Shown: piece by piece, positions 1 to 9,309 of the stretch
Numbering within the stretch: the stretch's first letter is position 1
Layout of the letters: the number at the start of each line of letters is the position of its first letter
Origin: Notospermus geniculatus
Lineage: Eukaryota; Nemertea; Pilidiophora; Heteronemertea; Lineidae
Assembly (NCBI GenBank): GCA_002633025.1
Contig: NMRB01001075.1
Span: 159,972-223,971 of the forward strand
Length of the DNA: 64,000 nucleotides
Direction of reading: 5' to 3'
Made by a program: the position numbers and the translations under genes
Notes under the pieces: model-generated
Databases searched by the model: none
What the model was told of the DNA's origin: nothing
What the model saw: only the letters and a program-made list of their open reading frames with translations

Positions 1-1578
1 GCGGAAGGAAACGTCCACGCATGCGCCGTTCTTGATGAATAATTGGACAAGTTTTGGGTGTCTTTGCTCGCATGCAATATACAAAGGCTGCTGGATTTTT
101 GTGATGAAATCTCTTTCATCGTCTGTCTTAGCAGCTTGTTCCAAAAGACGTTCCACAATTTCGACATACCCTTTTTTGGTCGCGACCTCTATCGGTGGCA
201 TCCATCCCTCCTGCTCACTAGGATCACCGTACAAATGACAGCCAAGAGCCAGGAGTGCTTCCACAATTTTGATATTGCCAGTTTCGCAGGCGAAATGTAT
301 GGGGGAAAAGCTATTTCGTAGTTCTTGGCTATTGACATCGGCGCCATTTTGAATCAAGGTCAAGGCCATATCGGTGTGACCTTCTCGACAAGCAATGTGC
401 AGTGGGGACAATCCGGTTAGTTTCTCTGGCGCGTTTACCTTAGCACCGCATCGAAGAAGAAGGTCAAATAAATCCGCATCACCCTTTCGACAAGCTTTAT
501 GCAGTAGTGTTCCACTCTCAAAGTCCTTACAATTCACCCTCACGCCCGCATTCAACAGGAAAGCAATGATATTGTTGTCTTTGGTCACAAAGATGGCCGT
601 GCTGTCAATATCTAAAAGCTCAGGGTCAAAGTTCACCAACAGTTCCACAATTTTGAAATTGTTGTTGTTACATGCGAGGCGGAGGGGTGTGCAGTCGTCT
701 CCATCAGCAACGGTAACGAGGATACTCTTGGTATAACTCAGTAAATGCGCGACAACGTCTTCGTGGTTTTCCTCAACGGCGTAATGTAACGCCGAGCGCC
801 CTCTTTTATCAGTCTTGTTGAACTTCGCTTTTCTTTCAAGGCACAACTGGACGCAGATCACGTGACCAGCACGTGCTGCAATATGGAGTGGGGTCCTCCC
901 CTCCTCATCGCGGACATTAATTTTGTCGCCCACCGCCAGGCAAGTGAGGATCCAATCAGGTTCATTCAGAAGGCAAGCAAGATGAATCGACCTTGTCCCC
1001 AACGGCCCAAACCTCGCTCCATTGTCAAGCAAAATCCCCGCGACATCCCCTCGGTTATTGTCGTAGGCGATATAGAGGGGAGATTTCCCGCTATTCAAAA
1101 ACTCGTCCAAATCACTTTCGAAAAGGCCCCCGTCATCGTTTGAGCCATCCCCACCAATCACAGAATTCACATCTGCGTTGTGATCTAGAAGCAGACGAAC
1201 TATTTCCGAAGCCCCCGCTTCACACGCCAAGTGAAGAGGGCTGCCGGACGAAAAATCATTGAAATTCACCCGGGCGCCATGTTTGATTAGAATGTCCGCC
1301 GCCTCGTATTGGCCAGCTGCGCATGCGCGATGGAGCGGCGTCTGGATATTTTGATCACGTGATTCGATAAAAGAACCATGAGAAAGCAACAGATTGAGGA
1401 TGTCTGTTTGACCTTGGGCTGCAGCTGCGTGGAGAACAGTTCCACTCCTATGGTCCCTGGTCCGAGGGATTCGCTGACCCGCGTCGGCACCCATTCGGAG
1501 AAGTTCGGCTGCTCTCGTAGAGTCTCCTGCCAAACAGGCCTTGACAAACTCGTTCTCGATGTCGGTTCCTTCTGCCAT
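1..1578 (-). CDS. Ankyrin-repeat protein, N-terminal part (runs off the window)
   Basis: An open frame of 526 codons runs without a stop from the ATG at 1578-1576 to the window edge, so the 3' part is missing. The protein starts MAEGTDIENEF and is almost entirely ankyrin repeats, about 15 in all. Good units include TPLHRACAAGQYEAADILI (about residues 78-96), SPLHLACEAGASEIVRLLL, TPLHIAARAGHVICVQL and SPLHIACREGHTDMALTLI, each with the TPLHxAC helix-turn-helix core. An acidic Gly/Asp/Ser insert (GGDGSNDDGGLF) interrupts the array after about residue 140. Some repeats are degenerate, for example STAIFVTKDNNIIAFLL. No signal peptide, membrane segment or catalytic domain is visible. Ankyrin arrays mediate protein binding, and a C-terminal effector domain could lie outside the window. 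The whole region is one exon. The start is the first ATG of the frame. Confidence 0.9.
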   Translation of the reverse strand, partial: MAEGTDIENEFVKACLAGDSTRAAELLRMGADAGQRIPRTRDHRSGTVLHAAAAQGQTDILNLLLSHGSFIESRDQNIQTPLHRACAAGQYEAADILIKHGARVNFNDFSSGSPLHLACEAGASEIVRLLLDHNADVNSVIGGDGSNDDGGLFESDLDEFLNSGKSPLYIAYDNNRGDVAGILLDNGARFGPLGTRSIHLACLLNEPDWILTCLAVGDKINVRDEEGRTPLHIAARAGHVICVQLCLERKAKFNKTDKRGRSALHYAVEENHEDVVAHLLSYTKSILVTVADGDDCTPLRLACNNNNFKIVELLVNFDPELLDIDSTAIFVTKDNNIIAFLLNAGVRVNCKDFESGTLLHKACRKGDADLFDLLLRCGAKVNAPEKLTGLSPLHIACREGHTDMALTLIQNGADVNSQELRNSFSPIHFACETGNIKIVEALLALGCHLYGDPSEQEGWMPPIEVATKKGYVEIVERLLEQAAKTDDERDFITKIQQPLYIACEQRHPKLVQLFIKNGACVDVSFR

Positions 1579-2557
1579 TGCCTATCAGTCGTCAGGAAGC
1601 AAGTTTTGCTCGGAATCAGGGTGGAGTATCGCAGAGAGATTCCTAGGCCTACTTAAGGCTCCAAACACAATCTGCTTGGCAAGGGTCGGCTGAAATAGAC
1701 AAAAAGTGGTGAGAGGCGTCAACTCTTGCTCCCAAGGACTTAACAGTAGGCCTAATTATCTTTTTATGCTGCCTCGCTGAAGATAGGCCTAAAACAAGTT
1801 CGTGCGAATTCTCAAATGCAGCTCAAGTTTATAGGCTTACAATACAATGCACGAGTCTGAACTGAATAGTAGACTCGTGCATAGTCGCTCTCCGAACCTG
1901 TGCACCCACACGAGACCTATACTCGATCAGTCAAGTGAGTATATGAATAAAAGCGAGCAAATGCTTTTACTTCACATTTGTAGGCCTACAGCATATAGCG
2001 CAGTGCATTGTAGGCCTACTGCAAAATCCAAGTAAAAGCATTTACTAGTCTTTTTATTCATACCGGGTATTTTTGATATGACCCACTATGTCATCAAATA
2101 TTTCTGATGTCATGTATGTCGGAAATGTCTAGGCCTATTGGAAATTCGAATCAGGTCAGCATATGTTCGTCTGTGAGACTCTCAATGGAAATAGGCCTGT
2201 TGGAGAAGAATATATAGACCTAGGCCTACGGCACAATCCAATTGCTTATGAATCCAACTACACATGAGTGTGTTACATGAATGTAGGCCTACTTCAAAAA
2301 CCGTCCAAACGACCTGAAGAAATTCCCGCCATTATCGGCTTTTTACTTATCGAGTGAGTGAGACTGCCGCTATTCTACTGTCGCTTGTGGCAGTCCTGCT
2401 CAAACGAAGTGAATGTGGCCTGCACATCCAAATCTGTACTCAATGGTGACTATAGGCGTGTCTTCCAAAAGCTTAAAGAGCCACCGTCTACCACGAAATT
2501 ACACCACTTACCCGCGTAGAAGTATGCCCGCCATTTTGTCTGAGAGCTACCCGCACT
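1579..2557. other. Intergenic DNA rich in AGGCCTAC words
   Basis: No gene is recognised here. The palindromic-core word AGGCCTA appears many times (for example near 1645, 1748, 1785, 1980, 2010, 2130, 2225 and 2285). The same word is common elsewhere in the window (31.6-31.9 kb, 39.8 kb), so it looks like a genome-wide compositional habit and not a local regulatory array. A small TIR element lies at 1942-2062. Confidence 0.6.
1942..2062. repeat. TIR element, family TATGAATAAAAGC
   Basis: The ends TATGAATAAAAGCGAGCAAA and the reverse complement of the right end (GACTTTTTATTCATA side) pair over about 35 bp, including the inner AAATGCTTTTACTT. The middle carries two AGGCCTAC words. The same family sits in the same POLE intron of both copies at 34987-35094 and 49563-49670, which shows it is dispersed. 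No transposase is present, so it is a non-autonomous element. Confidence 0.75.
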
Positions 2558-2978
2558 CGACAGCCGCCCATTCGTATAAATCACATCGGCTGTTGCTAGG
2601 TGATAGAACCGTTATGGCGGTGCTCACGAATAGCACACCCGTTGAAAATACATCGGTGTAATGGTTACCGCAGTGGATCGATATTCCAGGCAAGACACAC
2701 TGGCAACAGCGGCCGGTATCGACGTCATAATTTTCTACAAGTCGCTTTTTGGAAGACAAGCGGTGGATATGCCGCGCCGTCTGGTGGTGTTGAGATGCGT
2801 TCTCTTGCACAAGTTGTTCCCTATCATCCTCTGGGGGACTCAGTCGAGAACACGCCGCTTGTGTCACTGGTCAAGGCACAAGCAGTAAGGAAAGAGTGGC
2901 GACTTGTTCATTGAGGTCACGAGAAAATTTTCACGTGGAGCGCCACCTAAAAGCCTAGCGTACATCAGCCTTGCGACT

Positions 2979-3239
2979 AGTTTGGTTCCCGAACTAACCG
3001 CTAGGCGCAGAAGAGTTCGGTATCGGCCTCGTTTGACCTTGACCCCACACACGAAATTCTGTGTGTCTGACGTCACAGAGGATAGGCTGGTTCCCAGTCG
3101 AGCTAATGTTGGGATCACGAACTAGTCTATCCTCTGTGACGTCAGACACACAGAATTTCGTGTGTGGGGTCAAGGACAAACGAGGCCGATACCGAACCGA
3201 ACTCTTCTGCGCCTAGCGGTGAGTTCGGGAACCAAACTA
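2979..3239. repeat. Foldback with ~107-bp arms
   Basis: The left arm (2979-3085) starts TAGTTTGGTTCCCGAAC and the right arm (3127-3239) ends GTTCGGGAACCAAACTA. The arms are nearly perfect reverse complements, with the sub-motif TCTGACGTCACAGAGGATAG next to a loop of about 41 bp. The arms would form a very stable cruciform or RNA hairpin. Confidence 0.9.
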
Positions 3240-3489
3240 CCTTGCGACTGGAAGCAACTACTGCCAACGGCGTTTCCGGCAACGGTTGGCGACTAGCTGG
3301 AACCAGAAGCACTGATCAGATGCTCAAACAAGCCAATGTATGCGCATCGACAACGCTGCCGACTCTTGCTGCTAGTTCCAGCCAGTTGCAAGGCCGATGA
3401 ACGTCCAAGCTTGAAGGAAATTAGTAAATCGCGATGATTATTCAACCAGAACAACAATCTCACTCCAACGGCCGACACCATGAGTTAAT

Positions 3490-3639
3490 AGGGAGTTTAA
3501 GAAATCAAACGATAAACGTTAACTTTACAACAACGTTATTTTTCATACTGCGAATTCACCAAATTATATATTGCATTTTCGGTACAAAAAATAACGTTGT
3601 CGTAAAGTTAACGTTTATCGTTTGATTTCTAAACTCCCT
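3490..3639. mobile_element. MITE, family AGGGAGGTTTAGAAATCAAA
   Basis: The ends AGGGAGTTTAAGAAATC and GATTTCTAAACTCCCT are inverted, and the arms include AAACGATAAACGT and AACGTTATTTTT. The element is 150 bp and non-coding. It is absent at the matching point of tandem unit 2 (about 4848), where the flanks join directly with one base difference. AT flanks both sides, which suggests a short AT-rich target duplication. Relatives lie at 7274-7425, 16021-16176 and 20717-20863. Confidence 0.88.
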
Positions 3640-3900
3640 ATTGAGTTTGTTGCAGCGTTTTCCGAGCTGCTTCAGAAAATTGGTGGTCAAATCTCAAATG
3701 AATCAGGTAGATACCTTGGAGCGTAGCCAGAATTGCACTCTCGACCCAGGTACAAAAATCAGTACTTCCTGCAGTAAACTCACCCTAGGTGTGTCATTGG
3801 TGACCAGGTTGATATCGTCTGCTGAATGGAGTAAAATGTTTGTAAACAATAGTCTTGGCGGGAGTTGGTCTTAAATGAACAAGTTGTTCCCGGGATACAA

Positions 3901-5105
3901 CGACAGCCGCCCATTCGTATAAATCACATCGGCTGTTGCTAGGTGATAGAACCGTTATGGCGGTGCTCACGAATAGCACACCCGTTGAAAATGCATCGAT
4001 GTAAGCGATGTCTTCATAAGCGGAATGGTTACCGCAGTGGATCGATATTCCAGGCAAGACACACTGGCAACAGCGGCCGGTATCGACGTCATAATTTTCT
4101 ACAAGTCGCTTTTTGGAAGACAAGGGGTGGATATACCGCGCCGTCTGGTGGTGTTGAGATGCGTTCTCTTGCACAAGCTGTTCCCTATCATCCTCTGGGG
4201 GACTCAGTCGAGAACACGCCGTTTGTGTCACTGGTCAAGGCACAAGCAGTAAGGAAAGAGTGGCGACTTGTTCATTGAGGTCACGAGAAAATTTTCACGT
4301 GGAGCGCCACCTAAAGCCTAGCGTACATCAGCCTTGCGACTAGTTTGGTTCCCGAACTAACCGCTAGGCGCAGAAGAGTTCGGTATCGGCCTCGTTTGAC
4401 CTTGACCCCACACACGAAATTCTGTGTGTCTGACGTCACAGAGGATAGGCTGGATCCCAGTCGAGCTAATGTTGGGATCACGAACTAGTCTATCCTCTGT
4501 GACGTCAGACACACAGAATTTCGTGTGTGGGGTCAAGGTCAAACGAGGCCGATACCGAACCGAACTCTTCTGCGCCTAGCGGTGAGTTCGGGAACCAAAC
4601 TACCTTGCGACTGGAAGCAACTACTGCCAATGGCGTTTCCGACAACGGTTGGCGACTAGGGAACCGGAAGCACTGATCAGATGCTCAAACAAGCCAATGT
4701 ATGCGCATCGGCAACGCTGCCGACTCTTGCTGCTAGTTCCAGCCAGTTGCAAGGCCGATGAACGTCCAAGCTTGAAGGAAATTAGTAAATCGCGATGATT
4801 ATTCAACCAGAACAACAATCTCACTCCAAAGGCCGACACCATGAGTTAATGAGTTTGTTGCAGCGTTTTCCGAGCTGCTTCCGAAGATTGCTGGTCAAAT
4901 CTCAAATGAATCAGGTAGATACCTTGGAGGGAAGCCAGAATTGCACTCGGCCCAGGTACAAAAATCAGTACTACGTGCAGTAAACTCACCCTAGGTGTGT
5001 CATTGGTGACCAGGTTGATATCGTCTGCTGAATGGAGTAAAATATTTGTAAACAATAGTCTTGGCGGGAGTTGGTCTTAAATGAACAAGTTGTTCCCGGG
5101 ATACA
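3901..5105. repeat. Tandem block, unit 2
   Basis: This is the second copy of the 2558-3898 block, starting at the same CGACAGCCGCCCATTCGTAT word. It lacks the 150-bp MITE of unit 1 and has an extra short segment near 4000. After 5105 the sequence diverges to AT-rich DNA. Confidence 0.85.
4341..4602. repeat. Foldback, second copy
   Basis: This is the hairpin of tandem unit 2, with arms about 4341-4448 and 4490-4602. It has the same arm sequence as the 2979-3239 hairpin, including the GACGTCACAGAGGATAG motif. Confidence 0.88.
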
Positions 5106-5367
5106 TGCATCTTGTAATTAATGGCGTAAACAAAATATATGATTTTTATTGATGGATCTTTCAATTAATTACCACAGGTGTGTAGCCCTGTGTACGCTGT
5201 GGAGCAGAGGTTTGCAGCTACAGCTGAAATTATAGCGGGTTTCGAAATTGACCAATCCGACGGAATCTCATGTCTTGTCCTACGCCGTACGGTCTGTGTT
5301 CAGCGACTGAATAATTCCAGGATGCTCATTGGCTGTTTTAAATTCGTGTACTTGTACTTGTACTTAA

Positions 5368-5746
5368 AGCAAATGGCTCGCGGGGTTTGTTGGCAGTTGT
5401 TTGTTGACATGTCCTCAAATCAAGCGCCGTTTTGAGAAAAAGGCGAAAGAAGGATTTTAGTTTAATGGGAAATGCATTAGACAGCCAAACTTCGGAGGCG
5501 TTCTGCAAAATCTACCGCTTCGAAATCAATGTGAATTGTACAAAATGTACATTTTGACCGACTGAATTTGAAACTGTTATTAACCCATTTTAACAAATTT
5601 TTAATGGAACCTCGTCCCCAGTGTTTACGTTCGCATATGTGCACAGGTTTTGCATATGGCTGGAGCACGGCTTTGCCTGGAGGCGAGATTCACACTCTAT
5701 GGGAGGTACCACCAAAAATGTAAACAAACCCCGCGAGCCATTTGCT
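5368..5746. mobile_element. TTAA-flanked MITE (piggyBac-like target), 379 bp
   Basis: TTAA occurs at 5364-5367 and 5747-5750. Between them the ends AGCAAATGGCTCGCGGGG and CCCCGCGAGCCATTTGCT are perfect inverted repeats, with more pairing inside (TTTG/CAAA). A TTAA target duplication is the hallmark of the piggyBac superfamily. No transposase is encoded, so this is a non-autonomous derivative. Confidence 0.85.
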
Positions 5747-5815
5747 TTAATCCAAAGAACGAGAAAGCACAAAAATTGACACACAAAATGATAAATATCA
5801 AGAAGTCAACTTCCA

Positions 5816-5962
5816 GAATCTTGCGAATTTTCGACACCAACCGGGGTCTTCCTCAGGCATTTTTCAGTTGAAGACCGTTTTCTGGTCTGGTCTTTTCTGG
5901 TCTCTCCAACTGAAAAGTGCCTGAGGAAGACCCCGGTTGGGGTCAAAAATTCGCAAGATTCT
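5816..5962. repeat. Foldback, family CCAACCGGGGTCTTCCTCAG
   Basis: The arms AGAATCTTGCGAATTTTCGA and the matching TCGCAAGATTCT enclose inverted copies of CCAACCGGGGTCTTCCTCAG around a short GGTCTGGTCTTTTCTGGTCT loop. Two relatives lie in the intron of the ETS gene copies (10916-11077 and 23200-23376). Confidence 0.85.
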
Positions 5963-6300
5963 GTTACTTGTCTTAAACTACAAAAAGCCTTGAATTCCTC
6001 TCAACCTGAGCTTTGTCATATGATTTCACAAACTTTGGGGCGTACATTCCTAGCCGACACTTCAATATCATCTCGCGGCCTATTCTGCGTTCTATCGTCG
6101 CAGACGCCCCGTCGGTGCGCCAAATCAAACTCACGCGAGAGGTATGCGCATGATATACCAGCAATTTACTAAATACCAGATTCCGTGAACACACTTTAAC
6201 ATCAGAACTAACGTAAATAATATTTGATATCGCGATGTCCTTACTCACACTGACTAACTAGCTTAGTGGTTTCCCTCGCTCCGTGCTCCGTACCATCACG

Positions 6301-8726
6301 ATGTGTCCGCCCCCTTTGAGACCGCCACCGAAAAGACCGCCCTCGAAATCAAACCAAACGGCTGCGACAGTCGTCGTGAGGGACAGACCGAGGAGGCTGG
6401 GGTTTCTTGAGGATAATTGTCGGTGGATGAGATACGCTGTGATTGCCTATAGTATAGGATTAGGGGTGAGTACATTCACACTTTTAAATTAAATGAATGA
6501 TACTTTGGAATCAGCCATGCGTTGCCTTACTGTCCCTGGATTTTACGATTCTCCACAGCTTGCTCCATGTGAGTTCGAAAGATCCTTCATATCTTTTTTC
6601 ATCCCTAGTTGCGTCGCGTGCCAGTGGGCAAGGGACTGGGACGAAAATTCGCTGGGGTAGAAAAGCAGCAGGTGCGGATCAAGAGGGGGCGCTCCCGGCG
6701 CGCGCCTCCTTTTTGGCCAACAAATCTGTGAAATCGACCGTGAAATTCTGGAATTTGGAGCAAATCATTGAAATTCAATATTTCTAGCAGAGGCCGCCCC
6801 CTCTTTTTCCAAATCCTGGGTCCGCCTCTGCGCAGCCACTTCGAATTCTTCCGCCATCTTCGCAGAGGCAAGGTTGATCGTCGCCATTTTGGAAAACGCC
6901 CTCTATTTTCGGTCAGTCAGACAATTTTCTGAAACAGCGCCCTCTTTTTCCAGCTCCTTGGCGTTATAATCGTCTCAGTGGGTGTTTGGATCATGACTGG
7001 GTCCAGCCACGTCCTCCCTTTGAGCAGTATACCATTCCTTGGAGACATTTTAAAGCTGACCGCTGGAATTCTGATTGGTTTTGGCGTCGGGGTCATCCTT
7101 ATGTCTTTGCTGGGCTTGTTTGGGGCTCTCAGGGAGAACCAGTGTATGATGACCACGGTAGGTGGACTCGGTCTTTACCAGATTTGAGATTGCGACGTGA
7201 TTCGTGCGAATGGGAACACGCACGCTGGATGACACCGTACTGGGGAGACATGTATTCACCGTTTGTGTTCATTAGGGAGGTTTAGAAATCAAACAATAAA
7301 CGTAAACTTCACGACAACGTTATTTTTCATACTACACATTAACCAGATTTTATATTGCATTTTCGGTATACCAAAATAACGTTGTCGTTAACGTTTTCGT
7401 TTATCATTTGACTTCTAAACGTCCGTATTGTGACCACAACCTTCTTATAATTCTGTTTCCCATTGAGTAGGCCCCTACTGGGTCATAATTAAGCGATTTT
7501 CGGAAATACTTCGTCGGAGAGCTAATTAAAAATATTCTTCAATGATTATTTCAGTTTTCCGTTTTGCTTGGGAGCGCTCTTTTTCTGGAACTTGGCTGTG
7601 GAGTTTGGGTACGTCTCTCTTTTTCTATTCTTCCGCCGTCGTGTCTTGGTTTCGGTTTCGGTCAGCGCCGCTTTACGGCTGACTTAAATCTACGGCTACC
7701 TTCCCCATTCGGCTGTGTACTCCTGAGAACACAGAGGGTTCTGAGCGCTGGCTCCCTCCGCACAAACGCACAAACGGTTTGTGGGCGGTGACAAAGGAAG
7801 CGAGCGCTAAGAACCCCAGATTTTCTCAGGATGGCTAGGTAGGACCGATGACCCAACTTGTACAAACCTTCACAACGGATAGCTATCGCGATTGGGACAT
7901 GATTCCCACTCCTTCCACACCACATTTCATGCTGATGACTGATTTCTTTCTTTTTTAGGCATTCCGGATGTATGATGATGAATACGGGGCAGTGGCCGGA
8001 GGGGGTGTCAGCAGCATAGTCATAACTGTAAGCATTGTACCTTCTGGTGAGGTACTTAGCGTCCAGTCACCAAAGACCGGACAGGGAATTCTGAGATCAT
8101 CTTTCATCTTGCTTGGAAAGCGCTGCCATCCAGCTTTCTGGCCTAACCATGCAGTAATTTTCAAATGTAAAGCAGCGCTGCTCCACATGAGAGCGTTTGT
8201 TGGCAGTTCGGCCATAGAAAATTCTGGGCGGTTACTTGTGTCCACAGGCCCCTGAAGCCTAGTTAGCGGGATTATCGGGTTAGTTAGCGGGAATATCGGG
8301 TTAAACCATTGTAAACAATGGGTAAGATAAAGAAAAGTCTTTTCTTTATCTTACCCATTGTTTACAATGGTTTAACCCGATATTCCCGCTAACTAACCCG
8401 ATAATCCCGCTAACTAGGCTTCAGGGGCGTGTGTTGTGTCTCAGCGGAAGGAACCAAAAATGTTGAATTATTGCCCATCGGAAGTCAACTCGCACGAGAA
8501 AACGCTCACGTGGAGCAGCGCTCTTAGGAAAATCGTCATTTTCCCATGGTATAAACCACAAAGTCATAAAAACGCCTGGTGTACCATCTGATGGTGTGAT
8601 CACTGTAATATTTGATACCTAAATTTAATTATCGTTTCTTTACAGATTATCGGGTTCGTTCTTTCAACAATATACTGTTGTTACGTCACCAAAAGTAACG
8701 ATCAATTACGAGGACATCCTGTGTGA
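6301..8726 (+). CDS. Tetraspanin-like four-TM protein, copy 1 (five exons, 190 aa)
   Basis: Exons are 6301-6465, 6954-7157, 7555-7608, 7959-8027 and 8646-8726, all joined in phase 0 with GT-AG borders. The start is the ATG at 6301. The N-terminus is Pro/Lys/Arg-rich (MCPPPLRPPPKRPP). TM1 spans the exon 1/2 joint (MRYAVIAYSIGLG + LLGVIIVSVGVWI). TM2 carries the tetraspanin signature LMSLLGLFGALREN followed by QC. TM3 is FSVLLGSALFLELGCGVW. TM4 is SSIVIT + IIGFVLSTIYCCYV, followed by a short polar tail ending GHPV. Tetraspanins organise membrane microdomains and normally carry a 70-130 residue second extracellular loop with a CCG motif. Here only about 15 residues (AFRMYDDEYGAVAGG) separate TM3 and TM4, and I see no CCG-coding exon in the introns. 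A variant ATTAAA poly(A) signal lies at 8990-8995. The gene converges on the ETS gene. Confidence 0.85.
6671..6830. repeat. Dispersed repeat, family GCGGATCCAGGATTTGGG
   Basis: This lies in intron 1 of the tetraspanin-like gene. The ends GGTGCGGATCAAGAGGGGGC and CCAAATCCTGGGTCCGCC are roughly inverted. The core GGAGCAAATCATTGAAATTC recurs at 51828-51995 and 60817-60985, and fragments at 17315-17445 and 28225-28345 carry GCACAAATTTCAATGTTCCT. The insertions have different orientations, which suggests a mobile non-coding element. Confidence 0.75.
7274..7425. mobile_element. MITE, family AGGGAGGTTTAGAAATCAAA
   Basis: The element sits in tetraspanin intron 2, starts AGGGAGGTTTAGAAATCAAA and ends with the degraded inverse TTCTAAACGTCCGT, flanked by ATT on both sides. 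The same insertion is at the same place in copy 2 (20717-20863), so it predates the separation of the two copies. Confidence 0.85.
8248..8428. repeat. Near-perfect 181-bp palindrome in tetraspanin intron 4
   Basis: The left half (GCCCCTGAAGCCTAGTTAGC ...) and right half (... GCTAACTAGGCTTCAGGGGC) are essentially exact reverse complements meeting at AAGAAAAGTCTTTTCTT near 8338, with no real spacer. The half-site contains TTAGCGGGAATATCGGGTTA-type direct repeats. It lies within a ~500-bp stretch (about 8098-8590) that is absent from copy 2. Confidence 0.93.
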
Positions 8727-8989
8727 CGTCATCAAAAATGGGGTTCTTTGTGGGTAGCAAGACGTCACTGAAAATGGAGGTACCCTGATGTGTGTGGCGT
8801 ACTGAAATGAACGGAGGTGGGACATATGATGGGGAAAGAAGACAAGGGATAGCATTCCACGGAACTGTGCTTGATCTGTTCCAAGGCTGTGTCATCTTGA
8901 ATGACGTCACCAAAAATTTCGACCAATCAGGGGTGCAGAAACTCGGAAATGCTGAAAACTCACGAGCAACACTCGGAAATGAATCGATG

Positions 8990-9015
8990 ATTAAACAAAA
9001 ATAACATTTTTTATT
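8990..9015. promoter_or_regulatory. Convergent poly(A) signals of tetraspanin-like and ETS genes
   Basis: On the plus strand ATTAAA (8990-8995) lies 264 bases after the tetraspanin stop. On the minus strand AATAAA (9015-9010) lies about 300 bases after the ETS stop. The signals are about 15 bases apart, so the two 3' UTRs should overlap. The arrangement is kept in copy 2 (minus AATAAA at 21973-21968). Confidence 0.55.
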
Positions 9016-9309
9016 CAATTTAGCAAACAATATATACATGAACACATTTTTTACTGACCAGTTCTTGAAATGGGGACAAATCCCTTTGAAAGGCATCAAA
9101 GTTACGCGGACTTACACCTGATACCCAAATTCCAAAAGGGGTCTTTGAATATTGTCTGATCTGTCTTTTGGGGCAAAATTGTGGGCCAATCCGTTGCATC
9201 TCAAGATTGTATCCATCTTCGGAATGATTTGGAACTTTCACACTAGGCACTTAAAATCACAGAGCTTATGAATCACAAATTATAGAACAAGAATGGCGCA
9301 TGCGCAGTG

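Larger units (their letters stand above)
2558..3898. repeat. Tandem block, unit 1 (contains a foldback)
   Basis: This block begins CGACAGCCGCCCATTCGTAT and ends with a TTGTTCCCGGGATACA motif. It is repeated directly downstream at 3901-5105 with a few percent mismatch. It contains a long hairpin (2979-3239) and a 150-bp TIR insertion (3490-3639) that unit 2 lacks. No coding capacity is conserved between the two units. Confidence 0.85.

Noticed and set aside
2600-4290. Paired frames such as 2600-2914 and 3943-4278 as a duplicated gene
   Set aside because: The frames exist because the DNA block is duplicated. They match no known family and begin and end within repeat sequence.
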